The translations under genes and the position numbers were made by a program. Source: Clostridiales bacterium UBA6330 (lineage in GTDB: Bacteria; Bacillota; Clostridia; Oscillospirales; CAG-272). Taken from it: a DNA stretch of 64,000 nt. Shown here in pieces: positions 34,701 through 42,569 of this stretch (the first letter of the stretch is position 1; each line of letters opens with the position of its first letter). The notes below the pieces were generated by a model, which had not been told where the DNA came from, did not search any database, and saw only the letters and a list, made by a program, of their open reading frames with translations. The stretch lies in assembly GCA_002438075.1 (NCBI GenBank), contig DJSQ01000212.1, positions 11,372 to 75,371 of the forward strand. Reading direction: 5' to 3'.

Positions 34701-37233
34701 TGATGAGGGGCTGTTTGATAATTGCCCGTCGCTGGTGCTGGTAAGCCTGCCTTCGACTCTGCAAACGCTTGGCAACTATGCGTTCAGAAACTGTGTATCG
34801 CTCAAGAACGTGAACTTCGCTAAGAATTCCGTGATTGAAGTCCTGTATATCGGTACGTTCTATCAGTGTGACTCGTTGGAGAGCATTGAACTTCCCGCAA
34901 GCCTGACGGAAATTCCGGAATTGCTGGAATCCGATACCAAGAGTTACGGCTTGGGTTTGTTCTACGAGTGCGGATCGCTGAAGCGTGTCGTATTCGAGGA
35001 GGGCAGCAAGCTGACGAAGATCGGTAGCTATGCATTTTCCGGTACGGTGTTGGAGTCCATTAACTTCCCGTCTGCGCTTGCTTCCATTGGTAAACAGGCA
35101 TTTGAAAAAACCAATCTGACAACGCTGACGATTCCGGTAACGGTGACATCCATCGGAGAGAATGCTTTTGACGGTTGCAAAAAGCTGACCTCTGTCACGC
35201 TTGGAGCGGGTGTGAAGGTTCTGCCTTCGTATGTGTTCCAGAATTGCGATGCTTTGACAACGGTTAACATTCCCGCAAGCCTCATTTCGATTGATTCTTC
35301 TGCTTTCGTGAATTGCGACAATCTGATAGGATTTACTGTTGATCGGGATAGCGAATCCTTCATGGAAAAAGACGGCGTTGTTTACGACATCAATTGGAAC
35401 ATCGTGCTCTACCCGATGGCAAAGACGGAATTTGAGATTCCGGCAGGCATGACCAAGTTCCCTGAAAATTTCTTTGATGATTATAATGACTTTGGAGCTA
35501 TACCGGAACATATTACCGTGGAGGAAGGGAACACCGCATTTAAGGAGATTGGAGGAATTCTTTACGACTTTGAGCTGACTGAGATTGTGTTCTTCCCGGA
35601 TGACATCACCGAATTTACGATTCCCGAAAAAATTCCGTCCTCGATGGCTCCCGATGAATTCTTTGAGCTTCTCTTTGAGAAGGGCGTGACTGTAACACTC
35701 TCTCCCGAAAACACGGATTGCAAAGAACTGTTTGGTGTTATCTACTTTGAGAATGAGGAGTACGGTTGGCTCCCGGGCTATGTTCCCGCCGATTTGACCG
35801 AGTTTAAGATTCCGAAAGAAGTCACATTCCTTTATTGTGGTGTGAGCTACTATGGATTCTTCCGTGGCAGAAACAGCGCGCTCAAAACGGTGACTTATGA
35901 GGAGCGTACTGAGGAATTGACTATTTACGGTAGCTTCTTCTCCTATGCAACCAATCTGGAAACCGTTTCGTTGCCTGAGAAAACAACGGATCTGAGCAAT
36001 GCACGCGATTTGTTCAGCGGCTGTACTTCGCTGCGTGAAGTGAACCTGCCGGCGTCCTTGACTGCTTTGCCGAGAAATTTGGGCACTATGTCGGCACTTG
36101 AGCGTATCAATGTTGCATCCGGAAACAAGAATTTCCGCTCGATTGACGGTGTTCTTTATCAGGTCAACGGTGACAGTGGTGAGCTTTTGCTGCTTCACTT
36201 CCCGGCTACCAAGACGACCTTTGAGATTCCTAAAGACCTTGGTGGAACTCTTTCCACGATTACCGCGCCCAATCTTGTGTCTGTGACCTATGAAAAGGAT
36301 GGGGATGGAAATGAGGCTATCGGTGCGGCAACCAAGCTGACGCTTTCAAACGGCTCTTATTCTGCAACGTTTAGGAACCTTGCCAAGTTGGAGACTGTTG
36401 AGTTGCCGTCTCGCGTGGAGAATCTTGTAAAAGATGCCTTCGTCGGATGCGACAAACTGACAAGCCTGACCGTTGCGGCGGGTGGAAAGTACAAGGTGGA
36501 TTCTGTTGGCGTTGTGTATAAAAAGTCCGAAGAAAAAACCGGTTACTGGAGGCTGTTGTTTATCCCGACATTTGTGAAGTTTGAGAGCTTTGAGATTCCT
36601 GCGGATGTCAGCGAGATTGCGGCTAAGGCGTTTGCCGATACCGGTGTTGTGACAATCACCTTTGCAGCGCGCACCAAGGATCAAACCTTGAAGCTTCTCA
36701 ATGAATGGAGTAGCGGCGCATTTGCAAACTGCAAGAATCTGACTACGATTGTATTTCCTGACGGAATCTTTGCTCCGATTACAAAGGACGGTGTTACAAC
36801 GGTTACGCTTCCCGCAGGTACCTTCTATGGTTGCTCGGCGCTGACGTCTGTTACACTTCCCGCGGATCTGACGGAAATCGGTGAGAATGCGTTCTATGGA
36901 TGCAGTGCTCTTGAAACGCTGACGCTTCCGAGTACGGTTACGAAGATTGGCGACAGTGCGTTCTATGATTGCACAGCGCTTACGACAATGGTTCTTCCTG
37001 CAAAGCTGGAGGAGATTGGTTCTTCTGCCTTCGCTTACTGCACGAGCCTGACCAAAATCGTGATTCCTGCTTCCGTAAAGGTCGTTGGCAGTTATGCGTT
37101 CTCCGGTTGGAAAAAGACGCAGACGATTTATGTAACCTTTGCAAAGGATGCACTTCCCGAGGGCTTCAATAACTACTGGCTCGGATATCGGACGTATGAA
37201 GTGAAGGTTGAGTACAACTACAAAGCAGATTAA
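28720..37233 (+). CDS. Giant BspA-type leucine-rich-repeat surface lipoprotein
   Basis: A 2,837-residue protein. The start at 28720 has AGGAGGGAAAGG directly upstream; a 42-residue upstream extension lacks a signal and is rejected. The signal peptide ends in lipobox FAGC (Cys near residue 26). In order: a short beta-rich segment (about 40-118), two InlB/Listeria-Bacteroides-type repeats (about 120-278; VSFDSLGGSAVGSV, FLGWYSDADY), about four fibronectin III-like units (280-680; LTWDAVPGATSYEV), two more InlB repeats (680-830), then a BspA-type LRR array to the C-terminus (LxxIxxxAFxxCxxLxxVxIP). DGVLY/DGILY spacer units interrupt the array at least eight times. There is no C-terminal anchor; the lipid should hold it. 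Binding to host or microbial surface ligands is inferred from the BspA family. Confidence 0.9.
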   Translation: MKDRQRRIFLVILALLGMFILTFAGCKKKSPGEETSEIPESGDEAGTYYYDAGSGNEYLITLGGQCTYTLTVGNASESGSYTLDGATLTLKAGDTTRTADWHGNELTLDYDGSQLRFLRKVDFTVSFDSLGGSAVGSVTVLNGKTISAPQMPTREGFLFLGWYSDADYKAPFVFDATPVTSDLTLRARWAEKPTDALEYRIRYDLGYDGETLADAETIGEKFYNAAVPAAREGYRFVGWWVSMTNDANKLSYRLEEGSENGGTVFGADTTLFAVWQKTNAAFDVPAVSVSATAISWDSVGATAYLVKLTAPDGSVVVDNQRTTSPTFPISLAMAGEYRVEVTAVDAGGNAVSETAVRYYTNKGLNRVGGFTVIDPSVLVFRGVPNAEKYLITVDCGNPEHTHKAFDNGLALYFNFANCEMKKGGITFTVTAVANGYASSTVTYTYERNLDAVKGLKVQDDILTWNPVSGATFYWVTVGDETFTVLGNSFSLSAFKDASYSIGVTPVAHGFNSSEAATLTYEKKSPALPEEVRLIGTVLTWDAVPGATSYEVKLGDKTLNVAADKTELDLADAAFFAEGSDYTLTLKVTGASGSAEKVLTVRYNAMNPLLTYSQGILRWSPVVGAVTYEVQMNGVTVATIDSGDCFYRVNRFSKSGENTVRVRFNNGVYDSEWAELTVVAHKVTLDGRGGNAVESLYKAVGDPIDLPSMTKNGYNFSAWYNLPNGAESNGRRYSDVYFVESGETVLYAYYTPKAFTIHYNTGDGTDETDTVYFGKNYQLKVPTVSVGTRAFGGWFSAPYGAGIAYTDAEGNSLNAWNYVDDNVTVYAFWVDSVLRYEKIGNAYAVSKGARIDLVSSVTIPAKFNGLPVTEIISGAFEGCKLLTEIRLPDTLTRIAADTAFEGCDALKSVTVYKSGDAKYARYSSVDGVLFDNGESGSTHAPRPVLMPSAKTGTYTVPGGVDVLPRSAFANSKLSKIILPISVKEIGVEAFANCTNLVSVVFEDAGATVGVNGLTIGDRAFLNCTGLTVVTLPARLQSISLTGYAYLQDEMVFTNTQSAFEGCENLTDVVVAKGQKSTYTSVDGVLLGENGTALLYFPMAKSAEGYEIPAGVTKIGDSAFLSVSGLRGTLELPGRVTSIGTAAFAKCRYLTAVTFKSGISKVEIGDYAFYATDISEITFEDGSHVTKIGKAAFKKDDNFDGDDDKTLVIPSTVTSVGDEAFSGFGVLDVEIKEGTEELAFGNNVFYDCEVGTLTLPKNVTALANFFTGLSVEKIVVNEGNKTFISRDGVLYTKDAQGNPATLLIYPSGKDDTDFTVPDGVTAIADGAFKGNEWLENVTLPASLTSIGKEAFSGCKWLEAVTFGQTSGTLSIGEYAFYETGLEKLELPQGVKTTIGAYAFAEDDDLATIKLGGTTEIGAHAFEGAGYYTDIEFPASLETIGDCAFKEASISSVTFEDGSKLKTIGGYAFSETKISEIVITGSVESIGAQAFSYCESLKKVEFMDGTADLVIGAPYLDEYGNYDYGRVFYYYSSAIETLNLPARLTVIYQEAFSDMRNLKTVTFGSAEKPSRLTTIGEAAFKSTGLTSVTIPKSVRNTDSAIGIGKEAFAQANISTLIFEAGGSMETAPLTIGESAFADIKATTVTFPARLAFFTDANGNVTAPLANGKDVFSGASSNNVKFYHVTGDGKSAYVSEDGILYNADKTEIVLCGTSRTTPVVIPATVKTIAAGTFKGCAFIPTLTFAQGSVCTEIGAEAFSGCKLLTTVALPNGITTIGEDAFYNCSALTAFTLPASLEVFDPSIISYCTGLQNLYVANGSKTYCAIDGVLFTADKKTLVFYLASRTNASYEIPNGTVEIADSAFNRNSYLQKVTIPNTVMLIGNGAFSGCRGLTEVNFAAGGTDALVIGYGSFSSSGVTSIRIPARTKAIEGSAFSNAKLASLTFENGSQLTSIADYAFSSTALTAVALPTSLRELGESVFSSCKSLKSAILPEGLLTVDEGLFDNCPSLVLVSLPSTLQTLGNYAFRNCVSLKNVNFAKNSVIEVLYIGTFYQCDSLESIELPASLTEIPELLESDTKSYGLGLFYECGSLKRVVFEEGSKLTKIGSYAFSGTVLESINFPSALASIGKQAFEKTNLTTLTIPVTVTSIGENAFDGCKKLTSVTLGAGVKVLPSYVFQNCDALTTVNIPASLISIDSSAFVNCDNLIGFTVDRDSESFMEKDGVVYDINWNIVLYPMAKTEFEIPAGMTKFPENFFDDYNDFGAIPEHITVEEGNTAFKEIGGILYDFELTEIVFFPDDITEFTIPEKIPSSMAPDEFFELLFEKGVTVTLSPENTDCKELFGVIYFENEEYGWLPGYVPADLTEFKIPKEVTFLYCGVSYYGFFRGRNSALKTVTYEERTEELTIYGSFFSYATNLETVSLPEKTTDLSNARDLFSGCTSLREVNLPASLTALPRNLGTMSALERINVASGNKNFRSIDGVLYQVNGDSGELLLLHFPATKTTFEIPKDLGGTLSTITAPNLVSVTYEKDGDGNEAIGAATKLTLSNGSYSATFRNLAKLETVELPSRVENLVKDAFVGCDKLTSLTVAAGGKYKVDSVGVVYKKSEEKTGYWRLLFIPTFVKFESFEIPADVSEIAAKAFADTGVVTITFAARTKDQTLKLLNEWSSGAFANCKNLTTIVFPDGIFAPITKDGVTTVTLPAGTFYGCSALTSVTLPADLTEIGENAFYGCSALETLTLPSTVTKIGDSAFYDCTALTTMVLPAKLEEIGSSAFAYCTSLTKIVIPASVKVVGSYAFSGWKKTQTIYVTFAKDALPEGFNNYWLGYRTYEVKVEYNYKAD

Positions 37234-37270
37234 GACAATACAGCTGACCCTTTGAGGCAGACAACGGCAT

Positions 37271-37323
37271 CCGCCCGGGAATTTTCCCGGGTGGGTGCTA
37301 CTGTCGTTTTTGGGGAAACGACA
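37271..37323 (+). terminator. Tandem hairpins after the giant LRR gene
   Basis: Two hairpins: CCGCCCGGGAA with its complement (37271-37281/37284-37294, 11 bp with one G-T pair), then TGTCGTTT/AAACGACA (37302-37309/37316-37323) followed by AAATTTTC. They probably terminate or attenuate the LRR transcript before the next promoter. Confidence 0.6.
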
Positions 37324-37338
37324 AAATTTTCAATTTCT

Positions 37339-37367
37339 TTGCAAGTTTCGATTGAAATATGCATAAT
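37339..37367 (+). promoter_or_regulatory. Promoter of the MoxR/vWA block
   Basis: TTGCAA (37339-37344), 17-base spacer, CATAAT (37362-37367), followed by AAAGGAGGAG before the ATG at 37401. Confidence 0.65.
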
Positions 37368-37400
37368 TACTCACTTCCTCACGAAAGGAGGAGACAATTT

Positions 37401-38540
37401 ATGTTGGAAAAAGATTCTTTATTCAAGCAATATCATCATCGGATGGTACGGGAGGGGATATTCTCGTCTGTCTGCTTCGGCTTGATGATTGCCTCGGGCG
37501 CGGTTTTTGTGTCGGCGCTGGTTTGCTGGCTTTTGCGGTTTACGCAGATCCTGTTGCCGCTTGCAATCGGCGGCGGGGTACTTTTGGTCAGCTCGATTCT
37601 GTTCTTCGTGCTGAAATTCCGACCTACCGAGCGGAAGGTCGCGCGACGGATCGACCAAATGGGGCTTGAGGAACGCACGGTTACAATGCTGGACCTTGCG
37701 GAGGATGACTCCTACATTGCCCGTAAACAGCGTGAGGATACCCGCGAGAAGGTGCGGGAGGTCAAGCGCGAACAGGTCCGTTCCAATTTCCCGCTTGTGA
37801 ATCTCAAAGCGAGCGCCGTATTCATGCTTTGCGCGGCGCTTGTGATGGGTGCTGGTATGACAACCGTTATGGGGCTGACGGGCTCCGGTGTTATTCCGTC
37901 TCCCGATATTTTGCCGTCGGACGAAAAGCAGGAAACCTTCTTCACGGTAACGTATCTTACCGAAGGAGAGGGCGACATTGAAGGCGAGGCGGACCAGACC
38001 GTGCTTGCGGGCGAGGATGCCACCACGGTTGTGGCGGTTCCGCAGGATGGTTGGATTTTCGTCAAGTGGAGCGACGGTGTCAAGAGCCCCGAGCGGACAG
38101 ACCTCGGTTTGACCGATGATTTGGAGGTGACCGCCACATTTGAGGAAATCGGCGATGGCTCGGACGGTGAGGACGGCGACGGTGCCGGCAAAGACGACGA
38201 TGCGGATGCCGACAAGGATGTTCCGGACGATAACAAGACCGACGGTGCTTCGTCTGCCGGCTCCGATGGCGGCGACGGCGGCGAGGGGAACAGCGACGGT
38301 GATAAGGGTGACGGAAGCGGTTCCGGAAACGGCGGTCAGGAAGGCGGCGGTAAAGGAAACGGTCGGGGCGAAGGCTCCGGCGGCGGATGGTCCGAAGGCA
38401 ATCAGGTCATCGACGGAAAAACCGATTACCGTGATGTTTACGATAACTATTACGACGAAGCAATGGAAATCATCCGGAACGGCGGAGAGCTGCCGGATTA
38501 CCTCAAGGAATTCATTGAAAAATACTACGGCAGCATCTGA
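37401..38540 (+). CDS. Membrane protein with extracytoplasmic repeat-like domain and acidic Gly/Asp/Ser-rich tail
   Basis: A 379-residue protein with no recognised family overall. Two hydrophobic segments (about residues 20-42 and 48-67) form a membrane hairpin; a basic cytoplasmic-type helix follows (PTERKVARRIDQMGLEERTV, then a Lys/Arg-rich stretch) and a third membrane segment lies near 136-158. Next comes a small beta domain (VTYLTEGEGDIEGEADQTV, WIFVKWSDGVKSPERTD) resembling bacterial InlB-like repeat domains, then a long Asp/Gly/Ser low-complexity linker (about 250-345), and a conserved-looking end (YRDVYDNYYDEAMEIIRNGG, then ELPDYLKEFIEKYYGSI). The ATG at 37401 follows AAAGGAGGAG. It precedes the MoxR gene by 45 bases and probably belongs to the same machine. 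Confidence 0.6.
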   Translation: MLEKDSLFKQYHHRMVREGIFSSVCFGLMIASGAVFVSALVCWLLRFTQILLPLAIGGGVLLVSSILFFVLKFRPTERKVARRIDQMGLEERTVTMLDLAEDDSYIARKQREDTREKVREVKREQVRSNFPLVNLKASAVFMLCAALVMGAGMTTVMGLTGSGVIPSPDILPSDEKQETFFTVTYLTEGEGDIEGEADQTVLAGEDATTVVAVPQDGWIFVKWSDGVKSPERTDLGLTDDLEVTATFEEIGDGSDGEDGDGAGKDDDADADKDVPDDNKTDGASSAGSDGGDGGEGNSDGDKGDGSGSGNGGQEGGGKGNGRGEGSGGGWSEGNQVIDGKTDYRDVYDNYYDEAMEIIRNGGELPDYLKEFIEKYYGSI

Positions 38541-38585
38541 GCGCTTCTTGATGCCCGTAACATTCAGAAAAGGAAAACAATAGCT

Positions 38586-39647
38586 ATGATTACAGAGGAA
38601 AGCATTCAGCAGTTCAGCAAAAATTGCGAGAATATTTTTACCCAGATTCGCCGCGACGTCATTGGTCAGCAGGAGGTCGTGGAGGGAACCGTCATTGCGA
38701 TGATTGCAGGCGGTAACGTCCTGCTTGAGGGTGTCCCCGGGGTCGGTAAGACCCGTTTGGTGCGGACGCTCGGTCGCGTGTTCGATATGCCGTTCTCCCG
38801 TATTCAGTTCACCCCCGACCTGATGCCCGCAGACGTAACCGGTACCAATATCATCGTCAAGGGTGAGGACGGAAACTCGCAGTTCCAATTCCAGCCGGGA
38901 CCGATTTTCAGCAACATTGTGCTTGCCGATGAAATCAACCGTGCAACCCCGAAAACGCAGTCCGCGCTTCTGGAGGCGATGCAGGAGCACACGGTTACGG
39001 TTATGGGTGTTTCCCGCAAAATGAAGGAGCCGTTCTTCGTGCTCGCAACCCAGAACCCGATCGAGCAGGACGGTACCTATCCGTTGCCCGAGGCGCAGAT
39101 GGACCGTTTCATGTTCAATCTGATTGTTCCGAACCCGGGGCTGGATGAGCTGATGGCGATTGTCAACATGACCCAGAAAACGATGGCAGAGGTTGCCGAG
39201 CCTGTTTGCAGCGGTGAGGAGCTGCTGAAAATGCGTGAAACCGCAAATCAGGTCCCCGTTGCGGAGGAGGTCATGCGGTATGCCATGACGCTCTGCTCGG
39301 CAACGCACCCGAACAGCGACTGTGCTTCCGAAGCGGCGAAAAAATATGTCCGTCTGGGTGCCAGCCCGCGTGCGGGTCAGGCACTGATTTCCGCAGCAAA
39401 GGTCAAGGCGCTGATGAACGGGCGCTTCAATGTTGCCTACAGCGATGTGAATGCGCTGGCGGCACCCGTTCTGCGCCACAGAATGAAGCTGAACTTCGAG
39501 GCGATTGCCGACCGTGTCGCTCCCGATGCGATTGTGAAGATGATTGTCGAGGAAGTCGGCACACGGTTCGGTCTGAACCCCAAAAAGGAAGAGGCTGCCG
39601 CAAAAGCGGAAAGCAAGAAGGGGCTGTTCTCCGGCAAAAAGGCATGA
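38586..39647 (+). CDS. MoxR-family AAA+ ATPase
   Basis: A 353-residue MoxR ATPase. Walker A GVPGVGKTRL has Lys near residue 55; Walker B LADEINRATPKTQSALLEAM has Asp115-Glu116; a sensor-type segment reads FFVLATQNPIEQDGTYPLPE, and AQMDRFMFNLIVPNP follows. MoxR proteins are chaperone-like ATPases that work with vWA proteins to activate or assemble enzyme and surface complexes. It is followed by DUF58 and two vWA membrane proteins, the classic MoxR neighbourhood. The C-terminal ~20 residues are Lys/Ala-rich (KKEEAAAKAESKKGLF). Confidence 0.9.
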   Translation: MITEESIQQFSKNCENIFTQIRRDVIGQQEVVEGTVIAMIAGGNVLLEGVPGVGKTRLVRTLGRVFDMPFSRIQFTPDLMPADVTGTNIIVKGEDGNSQFQFQPGPIFSNIVLADEINRATPKTQSALLEAMQEHTVTVMGVSRKMKEPFFVLATQNPIEQDGTYPLPEAQMDRFMFNLIVPNPGLDELMAIVNMTQKTMAEVAEPVCSGEELLKMRETANQVPVAEEVMRYAMTLCSATHPNSDCASEAAKKYVRLGASPRAGQALISAAKVKALMNGRFNVAYSDVNALAAPVLRHRMKLNFEAIADRVAPDAIVKMIVEEVGTRFGLNPKKEEAAAKAESKKGLFSGKKA

Positions 39648-39682
39648 TGCCTTTTGCCGAAGCAGTCAAACCCAAAGAAAGG

Positions 39683-39710
39683 ATTTTGCCAAGGCAATTT
39701 TGCCAAGGTC
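39683..39710 (+). repeat. Short tandem duplication before the DUF58 gene
   Basis: ATTTTGCCAAGG occurs at 39683-39694 and again at 39697-39708, separated by CA. It lies in the 82-base gap between moxR and the DUF58 gene, and the second copy adjoins the AAGGCGG ribosome binding site. Confidence 0.6.
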
Positions 39711-39729
39711 AAGGCGGTAAACAATCAGA

Positions 39730-40626
39730 ATGAAGACATCCTATCTGAATGACGCTTTTTTCAGCCGATTGGAAACCTGCGCACTCAATCTGCGGTCTGA
39801 TCTGACAGGCTTTTTCGGAGGAAAGCATCTCGTGAAAACCTACGGACAGACGGTGGAATTTGCCGATTATCGGGAATATATGCTCGGGGATGATATTCGG
39901 CGAATCGACTGGAATCTGTACAGTCGGTTTGAAAAATATTTTCTGAAGCTGTTCACCGACGAAAGACAAATGCACACGCAAATCTTTCTGGATTGCTCCG
40001 CTTCCATGGGAAGAGTACAGCCGGGCAAGGCCGCTTACGCAATCGCGGCAGCGGCGGCGCTCGGGTTTCTGTCCGTCCATAACACCGATAAGGTCTCCTT
40101 TAAGCTGATGCGAGAGAATCGGGCGGAGGACCCTTACGGCGTTTTGGTTGGAAAGAAAGCGTTCTTTCGGGCGATTGCATCGTTGGAGCAAACCGAATTT
40201 GACGGCGAAACGGATATTGCAGCTGCTGTGACGGGGTGCGATACGGGTACACGTGACGGTCTGACGGTTATTATTTCGGATTTCCTGACGGACAGCAACT
40301 GGAAAAAGGCGGTTGATTATCTGCAATATAAGAACCGTCAGGTGCTCCTGCTTCAGGTTCTGACACCGGATGAGTTGGACCCCTCCTACAACGGAAACGT
40401 CAACCTGATGGACGCGGAAGCGGTGGATCAGTTCGACAGTCGGAATATGCGGCTGAAAATTACCTCCGGAATGCTCGCGGCGTATGACGAAGCCCTGCGG
40501 GACTTCCTTGCCGACATGAAGTCGTTTTGCTCGTCTCGTGACACGGGATATATTACGGTGAACAGCAAGGAGCCGATTGAGCGGGTGCTGTTCGGTGATT
40601 TGCTGAAAGTAGGTATCATGCAATGA
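39730..40626 (+). CDS. DUF58 domain protein (vWA-like)
   Basis: A 298-residue DUF58 protein. The early signature GQTVEFADYREYMLGDDIRR, then IDWNLYSRFEKYF, is typical, and a MIDAS-type LDCSASMG has the DxSxS motif (Asp88 onwards). No membrane segment is visible, so it is probably cytoplasmic or peripheral. Known: DUF58 proteins act with MoxR and BatA-type vWA proteins; the partner enzyme is unknown. It is read between moxR and the BatA-like gene and overlaps the latter by 4 bases. Confidence 0.85.
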   Translation: MKTSYLNDAFFSRLETCALNLRSDLTGFFGGKHLVKTYGQTVEFADYREYMLGDDIRRIDWNLYSRFEKYFLKLFTDERQMHTQIFLDCSASMGRVQPGKAAYAIAAAAALGFLSVHNTDKVSFKLMRENRAEDPYGVLVGKKAFFRAIASLEQTEFDGETDIAAAVTGCDTGTRDGLTVIISDFLTDSNWKKAVDYLQYKNRQVLLLQVLTPDELDPSYNGNVNLMDAEAVDQFDSRNMRLKITSGMLAAYDEALRDFLADMKSFCSSRDTGYITVNSKEPIERVLFGDLLKVGIMQ

Positions 40627-42554
40627 GTTTACTTGCCCCACTTGGTCTGCTGGGTTTACTCGGAACAGGTATTCTGATTTTCATTTACCTGATTAAACCG
40701 AATTATCAGCAGAAATTGGTTTCCAGTACCTATATCTGGAAGCTGAGTCTGAAATATAAGAAAAAACGGGTACCAGTCAGCCGCTTGCGGAATATTTTGA
40801 TTTTCCTGTGTCAGTTTCTGGCACTGGCGGCATTCGGGCTTCTGTTGGCTCAACCTGTGATTCAACACATGGTTACAACTCCGAAAAACGAAAAGGTCGT
40901 AATTATTGATGCGTCCGCAAGTATGCAGGTGGAGAGCGACGGAAAGACCCGATTTGAACGCGCCGTGGAGCAGGTCAAGGCTTTGGCTGAAACCACGCTT
41001 TCCTCCGATGACGGTGCAATGAGCGTTATTGTGGCGGATTCCGATGCCTATCTGTTGGTTTCCCGCGCAACGGCGGGGAATCTTTCGGAGGTCAACGCGA
41101 AGCTGACCGCACTTTGCAGTGACGGGCTTGCCTGCGGCTACGGCAGTGCGGATATGAACGGTGCCGCCGAGCTTGCAGAGACAATTCTGAACCGAAATTC
41201 CGAATCGGAGGTCCTGCTCTATACCGCGACGGAATACATCAATCAGGGCGGCTTTCATGTTGTGAATGTTTCCTCTGCGGACGACTGGAATGCGGCGGTA
41301 CTCAACTGTGTTCCGAATCTGGCGGAGCAGACCAACTCCTACTCCTTCATGGTTGATGTCGGATGCTACGGAAGGTCAAAGGCCGTGGCGGTTTCCTGCG
41401 AATTGTTCGGGGTCAACAAGCTGACCGACAGCACCGGTACGGTGACTCGTCCTGCGGTCAATCTGAGCGCGACCAAAACGGAATATTTCAGTGATGCGGA
41501 GCCCACAAAAACCATAGAATTCACGATAGAGGATTTCGGGTACGATTCGCAGATTGTCACCTTTGAATATATGTATGTACATATCGATGAGGATGACGGT
41601 TTTGAAAAGGACAACACATTCAATGTCTACGGTGGAGAAAAGCCAGTGTTGCGCGTGCAGTACGCAAGTACGCAGACGAATAACTTCTTTTCAGGTGTGT
41701 TGCGTTCCATGCGGCAGGCATTGATGGGAAGCTATACGCTGGATGTTAAAACGGTCGCTTATAAGGATGCCAAGACCGAGGGCTTTGACCTTTACATCTT
41801 TGAGCATCGGATGCCGGAGGAAATGCCAACAGACGGCGTGGTGCTGCTGGCGGATCCTGACAGCGCACCGAGCGGAAGCGGCTTGGAGTTCGGAGATTCG
41901 GTATCGGTGGACAGCTCTTCAACGCTTGCGTCGGGTGTGACGCATCCGCTTACCGATCACGTCAACCCCGACCGCATCACTGTGGCGAAGTACCGCCGCG
42001 TGAACGCATCTGATGGTTATGACGAATTGCTTTATTACCACGGCGATCCGATTCTGCTGGTGAAAAACGAGGATCGCGCCAAGACCGTGGTCCTGACGCT
42101 GGACCTGAACAACTCCAGCCTCGGTGTTGTGCTGGATTTTCCGGTGCTGATGTATAATCTGTTTACCTATTTCTTCCCGCCGACTCTGACGGGGAATGCC
42201 TTTGAGGTAGGGGAAAGCGTGACCGTGAATGCACGAGGCACGGACCTGACGCTGGATGGTCCCGGATATCAGAAAGCGGGCTTTGACAGCCTGCCTGCGA
42301 CCGTGATTCTCACACAGCCCGGGGACTATACCGTCATGCAGACCAACATGAAGGGAACAACGGAATTACAGCAGTTTTTCGTACACATTCCGCAAAGCGA
42401 AAGCAACATTACCGAGGCAGTGGATGAATTGCCGCTGCTCCGTTCGGAAACAACGATGGAAGAAACTACCACAGACCTCATTCTTTGGATTGCGGCGGCG
42501 GCACTCTTCCTGCTGTTTGCGGAGTGGTGGTTGCACTCCAGAGAATCACTGTAA
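40623..42554 (+). CDS. BatA-like vWA membrane protein
   Basis: A 643-residue membrane protein. The N-terminus (MSLLAPLGLLGLLGTGILIF) and a second membrane helix near residues 58-80 form the BatA/aerotolerance N-terminal unit. A vWA domain follows with MIDAS motif IIDASASMQ (Asp96). A long extracytoplasmic beta-rich region (about 220-600) separates it from a C-terminal membrane helix (LILWIAAAALFLLFAEWW). BatA proteins are membrane partners of MoxR ATPases. It overlaps the DUF58 gene by 4 bases and is 15 bases before the next vWA gene. Confidence 0.85.
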   Translation: MSLLAPLGLLGLLGTGILIFIYLIKPNYQQKLVSSTYIWKLSLKYKKKRVPVSRLRNILIFLCQFLALAAFGLLLAQPVIQHMVTTPKNEKVVIIDASASMQVESDGKTRFERAVEQVKALAETTLSSDDGAMSVIVADSDAYLLVSRATAGNLSEVNAKLTALCSDGLACGYGSADMNGAAELAETILNRNSESEVLLYTATEYINQGGFHVVNVSSADDWNAAVLNCVPNLAEQTNSYSFMVDVGCYGRSKAVAVSCELFGVNKLTDSTGTVTRPAVNLSATKTEYFSDAEPTKTIEFTIEDFGYDSQIVTFEYMYVHIDEDDGFEKDNTFNVYGGEKPVLRVQYASTQTNNFFSGVLRSMRQALMGSYTLDVKTVAYKDAKTEGFDLYIFEHRMPEEMPTDGVVLLADPDSAPSGSGLEFGDSVSVDSSSTLASGVTHPLTDHVNPDRITVAKYRRVNASDGYDELLYYHGDPILLVKNEDRAKTVVLTLDLNNSSLGVVLDFPVLMYNLFTYFFPPTLTGNAFEVGESVTVNARGTDLTLDGPGYQKAGFDSLPATVILTQPGDYTVMQTNMKGTTELQQFFVHIPQSESNITEAVDELPLLRSETTMEETTTDLILWIAAAALFLLFAEWWLHSRESL

Positions 42555-42569
42555 GAAAGGAGAAACAAA

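Noticed and set aside
31240..37233. CRISPR-like repeats inside the giant LRR gene
   Set aside because: The repeats are protein-level LRR units of about 23 residues with varying DNA, no constant repeat/spacer structure, and they are in frame throughout.
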